A stretch of DNA of 40,045 bases from Micrococcales bacterium (lineage in GTDB: Bacteria > Actinomycetota > Actinomycetes > Actinomycetales > Dermatophilaceae). The notes beneath the pieces are model-generated. The model was not told the DNA's origin, ran no database searches, and was given only the letters and a program-made list of their open reading frames with translations. The DNA lies in assembly GCA_021287075.1 (NCBI GenBank), contig JAJTBD010000030.1, forward strand, positions 1-40,045, in the 5' to 3' direction. Of this stretch, positions 16,857 through 24,269 are shown piece after piece (within the stretch, counting starts at the first letter, position 1; each line of letters starts with the position of its first letter). The translations under genes were made by a program, and so were the position numbers.

Positions 16857-18519
16857 CGGTCGCGGCGGTGAGCGCGGTCATCGCGGTGCGGATCCGGTCG
16901 AGCCGCTCGGCGGCGCGGGCCCGGGCACCGGCCAGGTCCTCGTCGGCGACGGGCTCGATGACCTCGAGATAGACCTTGAGCTTGGGCTCGGTGCCGGACG
17001 GGCGGGCGATGACCCGGGAGTCGTCGGCCAGGTAGTAGCGCAGGCCCTCGGTCGGGGGCAGGCCACCGTCGCCCCTGGCCAGGTCGTCGGCGCGGGCGAC
17101 GGCGATGCCGGCCAGTTCGGTGGGCGGCTGGGAGCGCAGGCGCGCCATGATGTCGGCGATGACGCCGAGGTCGGTGACCCGCACGGAGTAGGCGTCGGTG
17201 GCGTGCACGCCGTGGGCCCGGGCGAGGTCGTCGAGCACGTCGGTCAGGGTGCGGCCCTCGGCCTTGAGCCGCGCGGCCTGCTCGGCGAGCAGGAGCGCGG
17301 CGGAGATGCCGTCCTTGTCGCGGACCAGACCGGGCGCGACGCAGTAGCCGAGCGCCTCCTCGTAGCCGTAGTGCAGGCCGGGCACCCGCGAGATCCACTT
17401 GAAGCCCGTGAGCGTCTCCTCGTGGCGCACGCCCTCGGCCGCGGCCATCGCGGCGAGGAGGCGGGAGGAGACGATCGAGTTGGCGAAGACCGCGCCGTCG
17501 GGCACACCCCTGCCGAGCAGGTGGGCGCCGAGCAGCGCGCCGACCTCGTCGCCACGCAGCATGCGCCACTCGCCGCCGTCCACGACAGCGGCCGCGCAGC
17601 GGTCGGCGTCGGGGTCGTTGGCGATGACGACATCGGGGCCGGTCGCCCTCGCCAGCTCCAGCGCCGCGTCGATTGCGCCCTTCTCCTCGGGGTTGGGGAA
17701 GGCCACCGTGGGGAAGTCGGGGTCGGGCTCTGACTGGCTGGGCACCGTTGCGGGAGAGGGGAACCCGGCTCCTTCGAAGGCCCGCACGAGGGTGTCGTTG
17801 CCGACGCCGTGCAGGGAGGTGTGCACGACGCTGACATCGCGCGGGGCGTCATCGGAGACGACCCCGGCGACCGCGTCGAGATAGTCCTCGTGCAGCTCGT
17901 TGGACAGGGTCTCCCAGCCGTCCTCGGCCATCGGCACGTCGGCGACGCGCGTGACGCGCGCGATCTGGGCGGCGATGTCAGCGTCGGCCGGCGGCACGAT
18001 CTGGCTGCCGTCGCCGAGATAGACCTTGTAGCCGTTGTCCTGCGGCGGGTTGTGGCTCGCCGTCACCATCACTCCGGCGTCGGCGCCGAGATGGCGGATC
18101 GCGAAGGCCAGCACCGGGGTCGGCAGCGGGTGCGGCAGCACCATGGCCCGCCCGCCCGCGGCCGCGACGACCGCGGCCGTGTCGCGGGCGAAGACATCGG
18201 AGTTGTGCCGGGCGTCATAGCCCACGACGACGACCGGGTCGTGGCCCTGCTCCTTGAGGTATGCCGTGAGCCCGGCAGCGGCGCGGATCACCACGGCGCG
18301 GTTCATCCGGTTGGGCCCGGCGCCCAGGGCGCCACGCAGCCCGGCCGTGCCGAACTCGAGCATGCCCACGAAGCGGTCGGCGAGATCCGTTGCGGCAGAG
18401 GCGTCCCCGGCCTCGGTCGCGGTGATCGCCGCCTCCAGCTCGGCCCGCGTCACCGGGTCCGGGTCGTCGGCCGCCCACGCACGGGCGGCATCGAGGAGGT
18501 CCTGCTGCGCGGCATACAT
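16849..18519 (-). CDS. Phosphosugar mutase (phosphopentomutase/phosphomannomutase-like)
   Basis: The 556-residue alpha-D-phosphohexomutase-family enzyme has the phosphoserine loop TASHNPP (S155), the metal-binding loop DPDADR (302-307), and the phosphate-binding loop RPSGTEPK near the C-terminus. All catalytic parts are intact. The gene sits 22 nt after punA, as pmmB sits beside deoD in Mycobacterium tuberculosis (recalled, not searched). That context suggests it converts ribose or deoxyribose 1-phosphate to the 5-phosphate, linking PunA and DeoA to DeoC, because no DeoB-type phosphopentomutase is visible here. Activity on glucose or mannose phosphates is equally compatible with the sequence. 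Decamer-like copies with one mismatch occur at 18259 and 18509. Confidence 0.9.
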   Translation of the reverse strand: MYAAQQDLLDAARAWAADDPDPVTRAELEAAITATEAGDASAATDLADRFVGMLEFGTAGLRGALGAGPNRMNRAVVIRAAAGLTAYLKEQGHDPVVVVGYDARHNSDVFARDTAAVVAAAGGRAMVLPHPLPTPVLAFAIRHLGADAGVMVTASHNPPQDNGYKVYLGDGSQIVPPADADIAAQIARVTRVADVPMAEDGWETLSNELHEDYLDAVAGVVSDDAPRDVSVVHTSLHGVGNDTLVRAFEGAGFPSPATVPSQSEPDPDFPTVAFPNPEEKGAIDAALELARATGPDVVIANDPDADRCAAAVVDGGEWRMLRGDEVGALLGAHLLGRGVPDGAVFANSIVSSRLLAAMAAAEGVRHEETLTGFKWISRVPGLHYGYEEALGYCVAPGLVRDKDGISAALLLAEQAARLKAEGRTLTDVLDDLARAHGVHATDAYSVRVTDLGVIADIMARLRSQPPTELAGIAVARADDLARGDGGLPPTEGLRYYLADDSRVIARPSGTEPKLKVYLEVIEPVADEDLAGARARAAERLDRIRTAMTALTAATGD

Positions 18520-18541
18520 CGTGGTGCTCCTTGGGGCCTGG

Positions 18542-19375
18542 TCAGATCTGTGCGACGACGGAGGCGAGGAGTGAGCCGCACCGCTCGGCGGCGGCCCGGC
18601 CCGCGGCGAGGACCTCCTCGTGGTCCAGGGGGGTGGGGGAGATGCCCGCGGCCGGGTTGGTCACCAGCGAGATGCCGAGCACCTCCAGACCGGCCTGGCG
18701 GGCGGCGATCGCCTCGAGGCTGGTCGACATGCCCACGAGGTCGCCGCCGATGCGCTTGGCCATCTGGACCTCGGCGGGGGTCTCATAGTGGGGGCCGCGG
18801 AACTGGACGTAGACGCCCTCGTCGAGTGAGGGGTCGACGCTGCGGGCCACCTCGCGCAGGCGCGGGGAGTAGAGGTCGGTCAGGTCGACGAAGTTGGCGC
18901 CCTCGATCGGCGAGTCGGCCGTGAGGTTGATGTGGTCGCTGATCAGGACCGGGGTGCCCGGCGACCACTCGGGGCGCAGGCCGCCGCAGCCGTTGGTGAG
19001 CACGATGGCCCCACAGCCGGCCGCGGCCGCAGTGCGCACGCCGTGGACGACGGCGCGGATGCCGCGGCCCTCGTAGTAGTGGGTGCGGGTGCCGAAGACG
19101 AGCGCGCGGCGACCGGTGTCGCCGATGGCGACCGAGCGCATCTGCCCGCTGTGGCCCTCGACTGCGGCCCTGGCGAAGCCGGGCACGTCCTCGTTGTCGA
19201 CGACGGCCTGGGTCTCGCCGATGAGGTCGGCGGCCTGGCCCCACCCAGAGCCCAGGACGAGCGCGATGGCGTGCCGTGGGGCGCCCGTCCGCTCGGCGAT
19301 CACGGCGGCCGCGGCACGGGCCACCTCCATGGGGTCGGTGGCGGGGTCGTTGAGGGCGGGGGAGTCGTCGGTCAC
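18542..19375 (-). CDS. punA: Purine nucleoside phosphorylase (trimeric type)
   Basis: It phosphorolyses inosine, guanosine and their deoxy forms to base and (deoxy)ribose 1-phosphate. The 277-residue protein carries the trimeric-class motifs LGSGWG (phosphate site), EGHSG, GTRTHYYEG, TNGCGGL, SDHINLT, GPHYETPAE, VGMSTSLEA and LVTNPAAGI, whose Asn contacts the purine. Start codon is GTG 19375, supported by a TAGGCT box 6 nt upstream. It is followed by the mutase and the kinase on the same strand, forming a small salvage operon, and is divergent from lpdA. Its substrates inosine and deoxyinosine come from adenosine deaminase encoded at 6788-7930. Confidence 0.96.
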   Translation of the reverse strand: MTDDSPALNDPATDPMEVARAAAAVIAERTGAPRHAIALVLGSGWGQAADLIGETQAVVDNEDVPGFARAAVEGHSGQMRSVAIGDTGRRALVFGTRTHYYEGRGIRAVVHGVRTAAAAGCGAIVLTNGCGGLRPEWSPGTPVLISDHINLTADSPIEGANFVDLTDLYSPRLREVARSVDPSLDEGVYVQFRGPHYETPAEVQMAKRIGGDLVGMSTSLEAIAARQAGLEVLGISLVTNPAAGISPTPLDHEEVLAAGRAAAERCGSLLASVVAQI

Positions 19376-19381
19376 CCCCGC

Positions 19382-19387
19382 AGCCTA
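19382..19387 (-). promoter_or_regulatory. Putative -10 box of leaderless punA operon
   Basis: TAGGCT on the minus strand ends 6 nt before the GTG at 19375. Inferred. Confidence 0.55.
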
Positions 19388-19444
19388 CCGAGCGGTCACG
19401 GCATACCCCTCACCATCGGTGCCGGCCAGCGGCAGGTGAGGTGG

Positions 19445-19450
19445 TTGGAT
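19445..19450 (+). promoter_or_regulatory. Putative -10 box of lpdA
   Basis: TTGGAT ends 7 nt before the GTG at 19458. AGGGAG also lies 2 nt before the start, so either leaderless initiation or a very close ribosome-binding site is possible. Weak call. Confidence 0.35.
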
Positions 19451-19457
19451 AGGGAGC

Positions 19458-20870
19458 GTGAGTGAGCGCAGCACATCCGTCGTGATCCTCGGTGGCGGCC
19501 CCGGTGGCTATGAGGCCGCCCTCGTCGCAGCCCAGCTGGGCGCCCGCGTGACGGTGGTCGACCGCGACGGTCTGGGCGGCGCGGCCGTGCTGACCGACTG
19601 CGTGCCCTCCAAGGCGCTGGTGGCGACCGCCGACTACATGTCGCAGACGGCGCAGTCGGCCGAGGTCGGCATCCGCGCCGAGGACCACGAGGGCGATCCC
19701 GCCCATGCCGTCGTCGCCGAGATCCCCGACATCAACGCGCGCATCCTCGGGCTGGCCGCGGCGCAGAGCGCCGACATCCAGCAGCGGCTGGAGCGCGAGG
19801 GCGTGCGCGTGCTGCGGGGCGTCGGCCGGCTCGTGTCGGCCTCGCTCGTGCGGGCGGAGCTCGCCGAGGGCGGCACCGAGGAGCTGCCTGCCGATGTGGT
19901 GCTGGTCTCGACCGGCGCGACCCCCCGTGTCATGGACACCGCGATGCCCGACGGCGAGCGCATCCTGACCTGGCAGCAGATCTACAGCCTCACCGAGCTC
20001 CCCGAGAAGCTCATCGTCGTCGGCTCCGGCGTCACCGGTGCCGAGCTCGCTCAGGCCTATCTCGGGCTCGGCGCGCAGGTCACCCTGGTCTCCTCTCGCG
20101 ATCACGTGCTCCCCGGCGAGGACGCCGACGCCGCCAAGGTCATCGAGGACGTCTTCCGCCGGCGTGGCATGGAGGTGCTCAGCCGCTCGCGGATGGCCGC
20201 GGTCGAGCGCACCGACGCGGGTGTCATCGTGCGGCTCGAGGACGGCCGCGAGGTCGAGGGGACCCACGCGCTGCTCGCGGTCGGCTCCATCCCGCAGACC
20301 CGCGAGATCGGCCTCGAGGAGCTGGGAGTGCAGCTGCGGCCCTCGGGCCACATCGAGGTCGACCGCGTCTCACGCACGTCCGTGCGAGGGGTGTATGCCG
20401 CGGGCGACTGCACCGGCGTCCTGCCCCTCGCGTCGGTGGCGGCGATGCAGGGGCGCACCGCCATGTGGCACGCGCTCGGTGACGCGGTCGCACCGCTCAG
20501 CCTGCACAGCGTCTCGGCCAACATCTTCACCGACCCCGAGATCGCGACGGTCGGCTTCTCGCAGAAGGACATCGACGAGGGCCGCATCGACGCCACGACC
20601 ATCACCCTGCCGCTGGCCACCAACGCCCGCGCCAAGATGCAGGGCATCACCGACGGCTTCGTCAAGCTCTTCGCCCGCAAGGGGAGCGGGGCCGTCGTCG
20701 GTGGTGTCATCGTCGCCCCGTCGGCCTCGGAGCTGATCTTCCCCGTCACCCTCGCGGTCAAGCACCACCTCACCGTCGACCAGGTCGCCGGCACCTTCAC
20801 CGTCTATCCCTCGCTGTCCGGCTCGATCGCCGAGGCGGCCCGCCAGCTGCACGACAGCGAGCACTGGTAG
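19458..20870 (+). CDS. lpdA: LpdA-type NAD(P)H quinone reductase (flavoprotein disulfide reductase family)
   Basis: The 470-residue FAD/NAD(P) enzyme has the FAD motif GGGPGGYEAA (12-21), the NAD(P) motif VVGSGVTGAELA, and the second FAD motif GVYAAGDCTG. The redox-disulfide region reads GGAAVLTDCVPSK (40-52): only C48 remains of the usual two cysteines. The C-terminal interface also lacks the His-Glu pair of lipoamide dehydrogenases. M. tuberculosis LpdA has the same change and acts as a quinone reductase rather than a lipoamide dehydrogenase, so that function is the best call. It is divergent from punA (82 nt between starts), again like the mycobacterial neighbourhood. A decamer-like copy (20392) encodes Tyr-Ala-Ala just before GDC. 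Confidence 0.9.
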   Translation: MSERSTSVVILGGGPGGYEAALVAAQLGARVTVVDRDGLGGAAVLTDCVPSKALVATADYMSQTAQSAEVGIRAEDHEGDPAHAVVAEIPDINARILGLAAAQSADIQQRLEREGVRVLRGVGRLVSASLVRAELAEGGTEELPADVVLVSTGATPRVMDTAMPDGERILTWQQIYSLTELPEKLIVVGSGVTGAELAQAYLGLGAQVTLVSSRDHVLPGEDADAAKVIEDVFRRRGMEVLSRSRMAAVERTDAGVIVRLEDGREVEGTHALLAVGSIPQTREIGLEELGVQLRPSGHIEVDRVSRTSVRGVYAAGDCTGVLPLASVAAMQGRTAMWHALGDAVAPLSLHSVSANIFTDPEIATVGFSQKDIDEGRIDATTITLPLATNARAKMQGITDGFVKLFARKGSGAVVGGVIVAPSASELIFPVTLAVKHHLTVDQVAGTFTVYPSLSGSIAEAARQLHDSEHW

Positions 20871-20904
20871 GCCGCTCACCTCGCCCTTCTCGGCGCCGTC
20901 GGCC

Positions 20905-20910
20905 TAGAGT
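20905..20910 (+). promoter_or_regulatory. Putative -10 box upstream of the antitoxin-like gene
   Basis: TAGAGT lies about 50 nt before the GTG at 20962, leaving room for a leader that carries an AAGGAG ribosome-binding site at 20950-20955 (6 nt spacing). Unlike most genes here, this one would have a leader. Confidence 0.45.
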
Positions 20911-20961
20911 CGAGGCTGACCGGGGGCTGCCATGCCCCGCGCACGAGTGAAGGAGACGCGA

Positions 20962-21759
20962 GTGTCTGAGTCCGGTGGTTTCATCGACAAGGCCAAGGAC
21001 TGGATCCAGGGCAACCCTGACAAGGCCCAGTCCGGCATCGACAAGCTCGAGGACCTGATCGACAAGCAGACGGGCGGCAAGTACTCCGACGCCATCCGTC
21101 AGAGCGGCGATCAGCTGGAGAAGCAGCTCGGCCTCCCCGAGGACAAGCCTGCCGAGGCTCCGGCGGACAAGCCTGCTGAGGCTCCGGCTGAGGCTCCGAC
21201 TGAGGCTCCGGCGGACAAGCCTGCTGAGGCTCCGGCGGAGAAGCCTGCTGAGGCTCCGACTGAGGCTCCGGCGGAGAAGCCTGCTGAGGCTCCGGCGGAG
21301 AAGCCTGCTGAGGCTCCGACCCAGCCCGCCCCCGACCAGCCGCAGCCGCCGGTCCAGCCTGCCCCTGACCAGCCGCAGGTCCCGGTCGACCCGGCCACGC
21401 CGGCGGGGACTCCCGAGACCCCTGTCCCCAACCCGGCCCCGCCGACAGGTGACCCGCAGCCCGCTGACCCGCAGCCCGAGGGCGACAGCCCGGGCTCAGG
21501 AGAGCAGCTGCCGGGTGAGCCGGGCGGTCCGGTCGATCCTGCGCAGACTCCCGACAACACCGGTGAGGTCGAGACCACCAGCGACACCACCAGCGACCTG
21601 CCGGGCGTGCCCGGGATCCCCGAGGTGCCGACCGAGGGCGCGACCCCTGAGGGTGACGCCGGTGTCGGTGAGCCGAGCCTGCCGAAGCCGACCGGGCGTG
21701 GGCAGACGCCGGCGCAGGCAGAGCCGGGCGGCGATACCCAGCCCGCACCTCAGGGCTGA
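20962..21759 (+). CDS. MT0933-like antitoxin-domain protein with Pro/Ala/Glu repeat tail
   Basis: The 265-residue protein has an N-terminal domain of about 57 residues (GFIDKAKDWIQGNPDKAQSG, then IDKQTGGKYSDAI) that matches the MT0933/Rv0909 antitoxin-like pattern of repeated amphipathic Asp-Lys helices. Residues 61-120 are a tandem repeat of (D/E)KPAEAPA with EAPT/EAPA insertions, and the rest is a Pro/Gly/Thr/Glu-rich disordered tail. No signal peptide or membrane helix is visible. The GTG start is set by AAGGAG at 20950-20955; the open frame extends upstream to an ATG at 20932 without a ribosome-binding site. No toxin gene lies on either side, so an antitoxin role is doubtful; a stress-related, CsbD-like small protein with an added tail is an alternative. 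Confidence 0.72.
   Translation: MSESGGFIDKAKDWIQGNPDKAQSGIDKLEDLIDKQTGGKYSDAIRQSGDQLEKQLGLPEDKPAEAPADKPAEAPAEAPTEAPADKPAEAPAEKPAEAPTEAPAEKPAEAPAEKPAEAPTQPAPDQPQPPVQPAPDQPQVPVDPATPAGTPETPVPNPAPPTGDPQPADPQPEGDSPGSGEQLPGEPGGPVDPAQTPDNTGEVETTSDTTSDLPGVPGIPEVPTEGATPEGDAGVGEPSLPKPTGRGQTPAQAEPGGDTQPAPQG
21142..21321 (+). repeat. Coding tandem repeat, 24-nt and 12-nt units
   Basis: The DNA is built of GAGGCTCCGGCG-type 12-mers and 24-mers beginning GACAAGCCTGCTGAG. It encodes 60 residues of the (D/E)KPAEAPA pattern inside the antitoxin-like protein. Near-identity of the nucleotide units, including synonymous sites, points to recent expansion and likely length variation between strains. Confidence 0.9.
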
Positions 21760-21767
21760 CCGATCGC

Positions 21768-22070
21768 TCAGACCCTCAGATAGGCCCAGCCCTCCCACTG
21801 ACGCTGGGCAAGATGCGCCCCGCCGGCGGGGACGACCTCGACCCCGCCGGCGAGCGTGTCCTCGGCGACATCGTGCGCGCCAAGAGCGTTGCGGCAGGCC
21901 AGGATTCGCCCGTTGGGGAGTTTGGGCCAGTGCTCGGCCAGCTGGGTCGCCTGGGTCGAGCCCGCGACCAGCCCGGTCACCGCATTGCCCTGCACCACGA
22001 GGTCGACGGGTGTGCCCGGATGGACCTTGAGCAGGTTGCGGGCGGCGAGCAGCCCCTTGATGCCCGCCAC
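21768..22070 (-). CDS. DsrE-family-like protein, short N-terminus
   Basis: The C-terminal half carries the DsrE/DsrF pattern: LVVQGNAVTGL, ILACRNALGAH with the single conserved-position cysteine, VEVVPAGGAHLAQRQWEGWAYLRV at the end (quoted in part of the family consensus). From GTG 22070 it is 100 residues. The first beta-strand expected before AARNLLKVHPG is missing, and the in-frame upstream DNA does not encode it. A TAGGGT box overlaps the GTG and sits 7 nt before an ATC codon at 22061, so the true start is unclear. It may be a shortened functional protein or a decaying gene. DsrE proteins handle sulfur or act as small scaffold subunits; no sulfur gene is next to it. It converges on the antitoxin-like gene, 8 nt apart. 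Confidence 0.6.
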   Translation of the reverse strand: MAGIKGLLAARNLLKVHPGTPVDLVVQGNAVTGLVAGSTQATQLAEHWPKLPNGRILACRNALGAHDVAEDTLAGGVEVVPAGGAHLAQRQWEGWAYLRV

Positions 22071-22200
22071 CCTAGGCAACCGACCCCGCCGCGCGGGGGC
22101 GAGCGCGCGGCATACGGCCCCGCTCAGACCGCACCTCGGCTCGCTCTGCCCCCGACCGGTCCACTCCCACCCCGCTCCGCCCCCACCCCGTTCCCATCGG

Positions 22201-22261
22201 CCGAGTGCGTCGAATGTGCTGTCTGGAGACGCTGGCGAGACAGCACTATCTACGCACTCGG
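22201..22261. repeat. Imperfect inverted repeat in a 279-nt non-coding gap
   Basis: Arms at 22201-22223 and 22239-22261 match at 20 of 23 positions when one is reverse-complemented, around a 15-nt loop. The arm begins CCGAGTGCGT and ends GTGCTGTC. The surrounding gap (22071-22349) has Cys/Ser/Arg-rich frames with no recognisable protein, plus a one-mismatch decamer at 22107. It could be a dispersed intergenic element, an RNA hairpin or a regulator site. Confidence 0.6.
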
Positions 22262-22282
22262 CGGAGCGGGGTGGTGAACGCA

Positions 22283-22340
22283 GGACCCACCAACGACGAT
22301 GGCCGCGACCCCCGGGGGGAGTCGCGGCCATCGTGGGTCC
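22283..22340 (-). terminator. Hairpin terminator downstream of the biotin carboxylase gene
   Basis: A 14-bp perfect stem (22296-22309 with 22321-22334, ACGATGGCCGCGAC and its complement) closes an 11-nt C/G-rich loop. It is extended by GGACCC (22283-22288) pairing with GGGTCC (22335-22340). It begins 10 nt after the stop of the minus-strand gene at 22350. Confidence 0.82.
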
Positions 22341-22349
22341 GAGCGGGGA

Positions 22350-24137
22350 TCAGCCCTCCGCCGGAGCGTCCTTGATCTCGCACAGCGCGGCGCCGTTGGC
22401 GACAGTCGCGCCGACCTCGGCCGACAGACCCGTGATGACACCGGCCTTGTGGGCGTTGATGGGCTGCTCCATCTTCATGGCCTCGAGGACGACGACGAGC
22501 TCGCCCTCGGCGACCTCCTGGCCCTCCTCGACGGCGATCTTGACGATCGTGCCCTGCATGGGGGCAGCGAGCGAGTCGCCCGACGCGCCGCCACCGGCCT
22601 TGCCGCCACCGGAGCGCTTGGGGGCCTTCTTCTTGGCGCCCGCGCCACCGCCGCCACCACCGAGGGCCAGGCCCGCCGGCAGGACGACCTCGAGGCGCTT
22701 GCCGCCGACCTCGACGACGACGCGCTGGCGCTCGCCCTGCTCCTCGGGCGCGTCGGCGCCGCCGCCGAAGGGCTCGATCTGGTTGTCGAACTCGGTCTCG
22801 ATCCAGCGGGTGTGGACCGTGAACGGCTCGTCGCCCTCGGGGGCGAAGGCCGGGTCGTCGATGACGACGCGGTGGAAGGGGGCCACGGTGGGCATGCCCT
22901 CGATCTGGAGCTCGGCGAGCGCGCGACGGGAACGGGCCAGCGCCTCCTTGCGGTCGCGGCCGGTGACGATGAGCTTGGCGATCATCGAGTCGAAGGCCCC
23001 GGCGACGGTGTCACCCTCGACGATGCCGGCGTCCCAGCGCACGCCGGGGCCGCTCGGGACGGTCATCTTGGTGACGGTGCCGGGGGCGGGCAGGAAGCCG
23101 CGGCCGGCGTCCTCGCCATTGATGCGGAACTCGAACGAGTGGGCCTTGGGGGTCGGGTCGTCATAGCCGAGCTCCTCGCCGTTGGCGATGCGGAACTGCT
23201 CGCGCACGAGGTCGATGCCAGTGACCTCCTCGGTGACCGGGTGCTCGACCTGGAGTCGGGTGTTGACCTCGAGGAAGGAGATGGTGCCGTCGCGGGCGAC
23301 GAGGTACTCACACGTGCCGGCGCCGACATAGCCGGCCTCCTTGAGGATGGCCTTGGACGCGCGGACCAGCTCGGCGTTCTGCTCGTCGGTGAGGAACGGC
23401 GCGGGCGCCTCCTCGACGAGCTTCTGGTTGCGGCGCTGGAGCGAGCAGTCGCGGGTGGAGACCACCACGACATTGCCGTGCTGGTCGGCCAGGCACTGGG
23501 TCTCGACATGGCGCGGGCTGTCGAGGAACTTCTCCACGAGGCACTCGCCGCGACCGAAGGCCGTGACGGCCTCGCGGACGGCGGAGTCGAACATCTCGGG
23601 GATCTCCTCCATGGTGCGGGCGACCTTCAGGCCGCGGCCGCCACCGCCATAGACGGCCTTGATCGCGATCGGCAGGCCGAACTCCTCGGCCAGCCTGACG
23701 ACCTCGTCGGCGTCCTTGACCGGGTCCTTGGTGCCGGGGGCCAGCGGGGCGTCGGCCTTGACGGCGATGTGCTTGGCCTTGGCCTTGTCGCCGAGCGCGT
23801 CGATCGCCTCGGGGGAGGGCCCGATCCAGGTCAGCCCGGCGTCGATGACGGCCTGGGCGAAGTCGGCGTTCTCGGCGAGGAAGCCATAGCCGGGGTGGAC
23901 GGCGTCGGCGCCGGAGTCCTTGGCCACCTGCAACAGCTTGTCGACGACGAGATAGCTGTCGCCGGGGGTCGACCCGCCGAGTGCATACGCCTCGTCGGCC
24001 ACCTTCACATGGACAGCGTCACGGTCGGGCTCGGCGTAGACGGCCACGGATCCGATGCCTGCGTCCTTGCAGGCACGGGCGATCCGGACGGCGATCTCGC
24101 CGCGGTTTGCGATGAGGACTTTGCTGATGGGCGCCAT
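22350..24137 (-). CDS. accA3: Acyl-CoA carboxylase alpha subunit: biotin carboxylase fused to BCCP
   Basis: The 595-residue protein carries out ATP-dependent carboxylation of its own biotin and hands CO2 to the beta subunits. It begins [20 protein letters not shown], the biotin carboxylase N-domain. The ATP-grasp part has [14 protein letters not shown], the catalytic region has [20 protein letters not shown] (cut here to its core), and a Gly/Lys-rich linker leads to the BCCP domain with biotinyl lysine K555 in EAMKMEQP. The length is that of mycobacterial AccA3. The ATG at 24137 has a TAGGCT box 7 nt upstream, so it is probably leaderless. It is the only alpha subunit in the window and may serve both beta subunits (29848-31446 and 39613-40045) with AccE. 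A hairpin terminator follows the gene. Confidence 0.95.
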   Translation of the reverse strand: MAPISKVLIANRGEIAVRIARACKDAGIGSVAVYAEPDRDAVHVKVADEAYALGGSTPGDSYLVVDKLLQVAKDSGADAVHPGYGFLAENADFAQAVIDAGLTWIGPSPEAIDALGDKAKAKHIAVKADAPLAPGTKDPVKDADEVVRLAEEFGLPIAIKAVYGGGGRGLKVARTMEEIPEMFDSAVREAVTAFGRGECLVEKFLDSPRHVETQCLADQHGNVVVVSTRDCSLQRRNQKLVEEAPAPFLTDEQNAELVRASKAILKEAGYVGAGTCEYLVARDGTISFLEVNTRLQVEHPVTEEVTGIDLVREQFRIANGEELGYDDPTPKAHSFEFRINGEDAGRGFLPAPGTVTKMTVPSGPGVRWDAGIVEGDTVAGAFDSMIAKLIVTGRDRKEALARSRRALAELQIEGMPTVAPFHRVVIDDPAFAPEGDEPFTVHTRWIETEFDNQIEPFGGGADAPEEQGERQRVVVEVGGKRLEVVLPAGLALGGGGGGAGAKKKAPKRSGGGKAGGGASGDSLAAPMQGTIVKIAVEEGQEVAEGELVVVLEAMKMEQPINAHKAGVITGLSAEVGATVANGAALCEIKDAPAEG

Positions 24138-24144
24138 GTCGGGG

Positions 24145-24150
24145 AGCCTA
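24145..24150 (-). promoter_or_regulatory. Putative -10 box of leaderless accA3
   Basis: TAGGCT on the minus strand ends 7 nt before the ATG at 24137. Inferred. Confidence 0.55.
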
Positions 24151-24208
24151 GCGGCTGACCATTCCCCAGCGCGGCCGCACCCCGTGAGAGGTGAGACACG
24201 CAATACCG

Positions 24209-24245
24209 CTGTCGGACACGGCATACCGTTGGTCGCGTCCGACAG
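24209..24245 (+). promoter_or_regulatory. Inverted repeat upstream of the mannosyltransferase gene
   Basis: CTGTCGGAC (24209-24217) pairs with GTCCGACAG (24237-24245); two further pairs form beyond one mismatch. The loop holds ACGGCATACC (24218-24227), a one-mismatch decamer. It lies 24 nt before the ATG at 24270 and next to the GGAAGGAG ribosome-binding site (24258-24265), so it may be an operator or a leader hairpin. Confidence 0.5.
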
Positions 24246-24269
24246 ACCGCCCGTCGTGGAAGGAGCCTG

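Noticed and set aside
21142..21321. Tandem repeat considered as a CRISPR array
   Set aside because: Units of 12/24 nt abut without unique spacers and stay in frame; it is a coding repeat.
20962..22070. Toxin-antitoxin pair made of the antitoxin-like and DsrE-like genes
   Set aside because: The genes are convergent, not an operon, and the second is DsrE-like, not a toxin family.
22071..22349. A protein-coding gene in the gap
   Set aside because: Frames there are short, Cys/Ser/Arg-rich and without motifs or start signals; the region holds inverted repeats instead.
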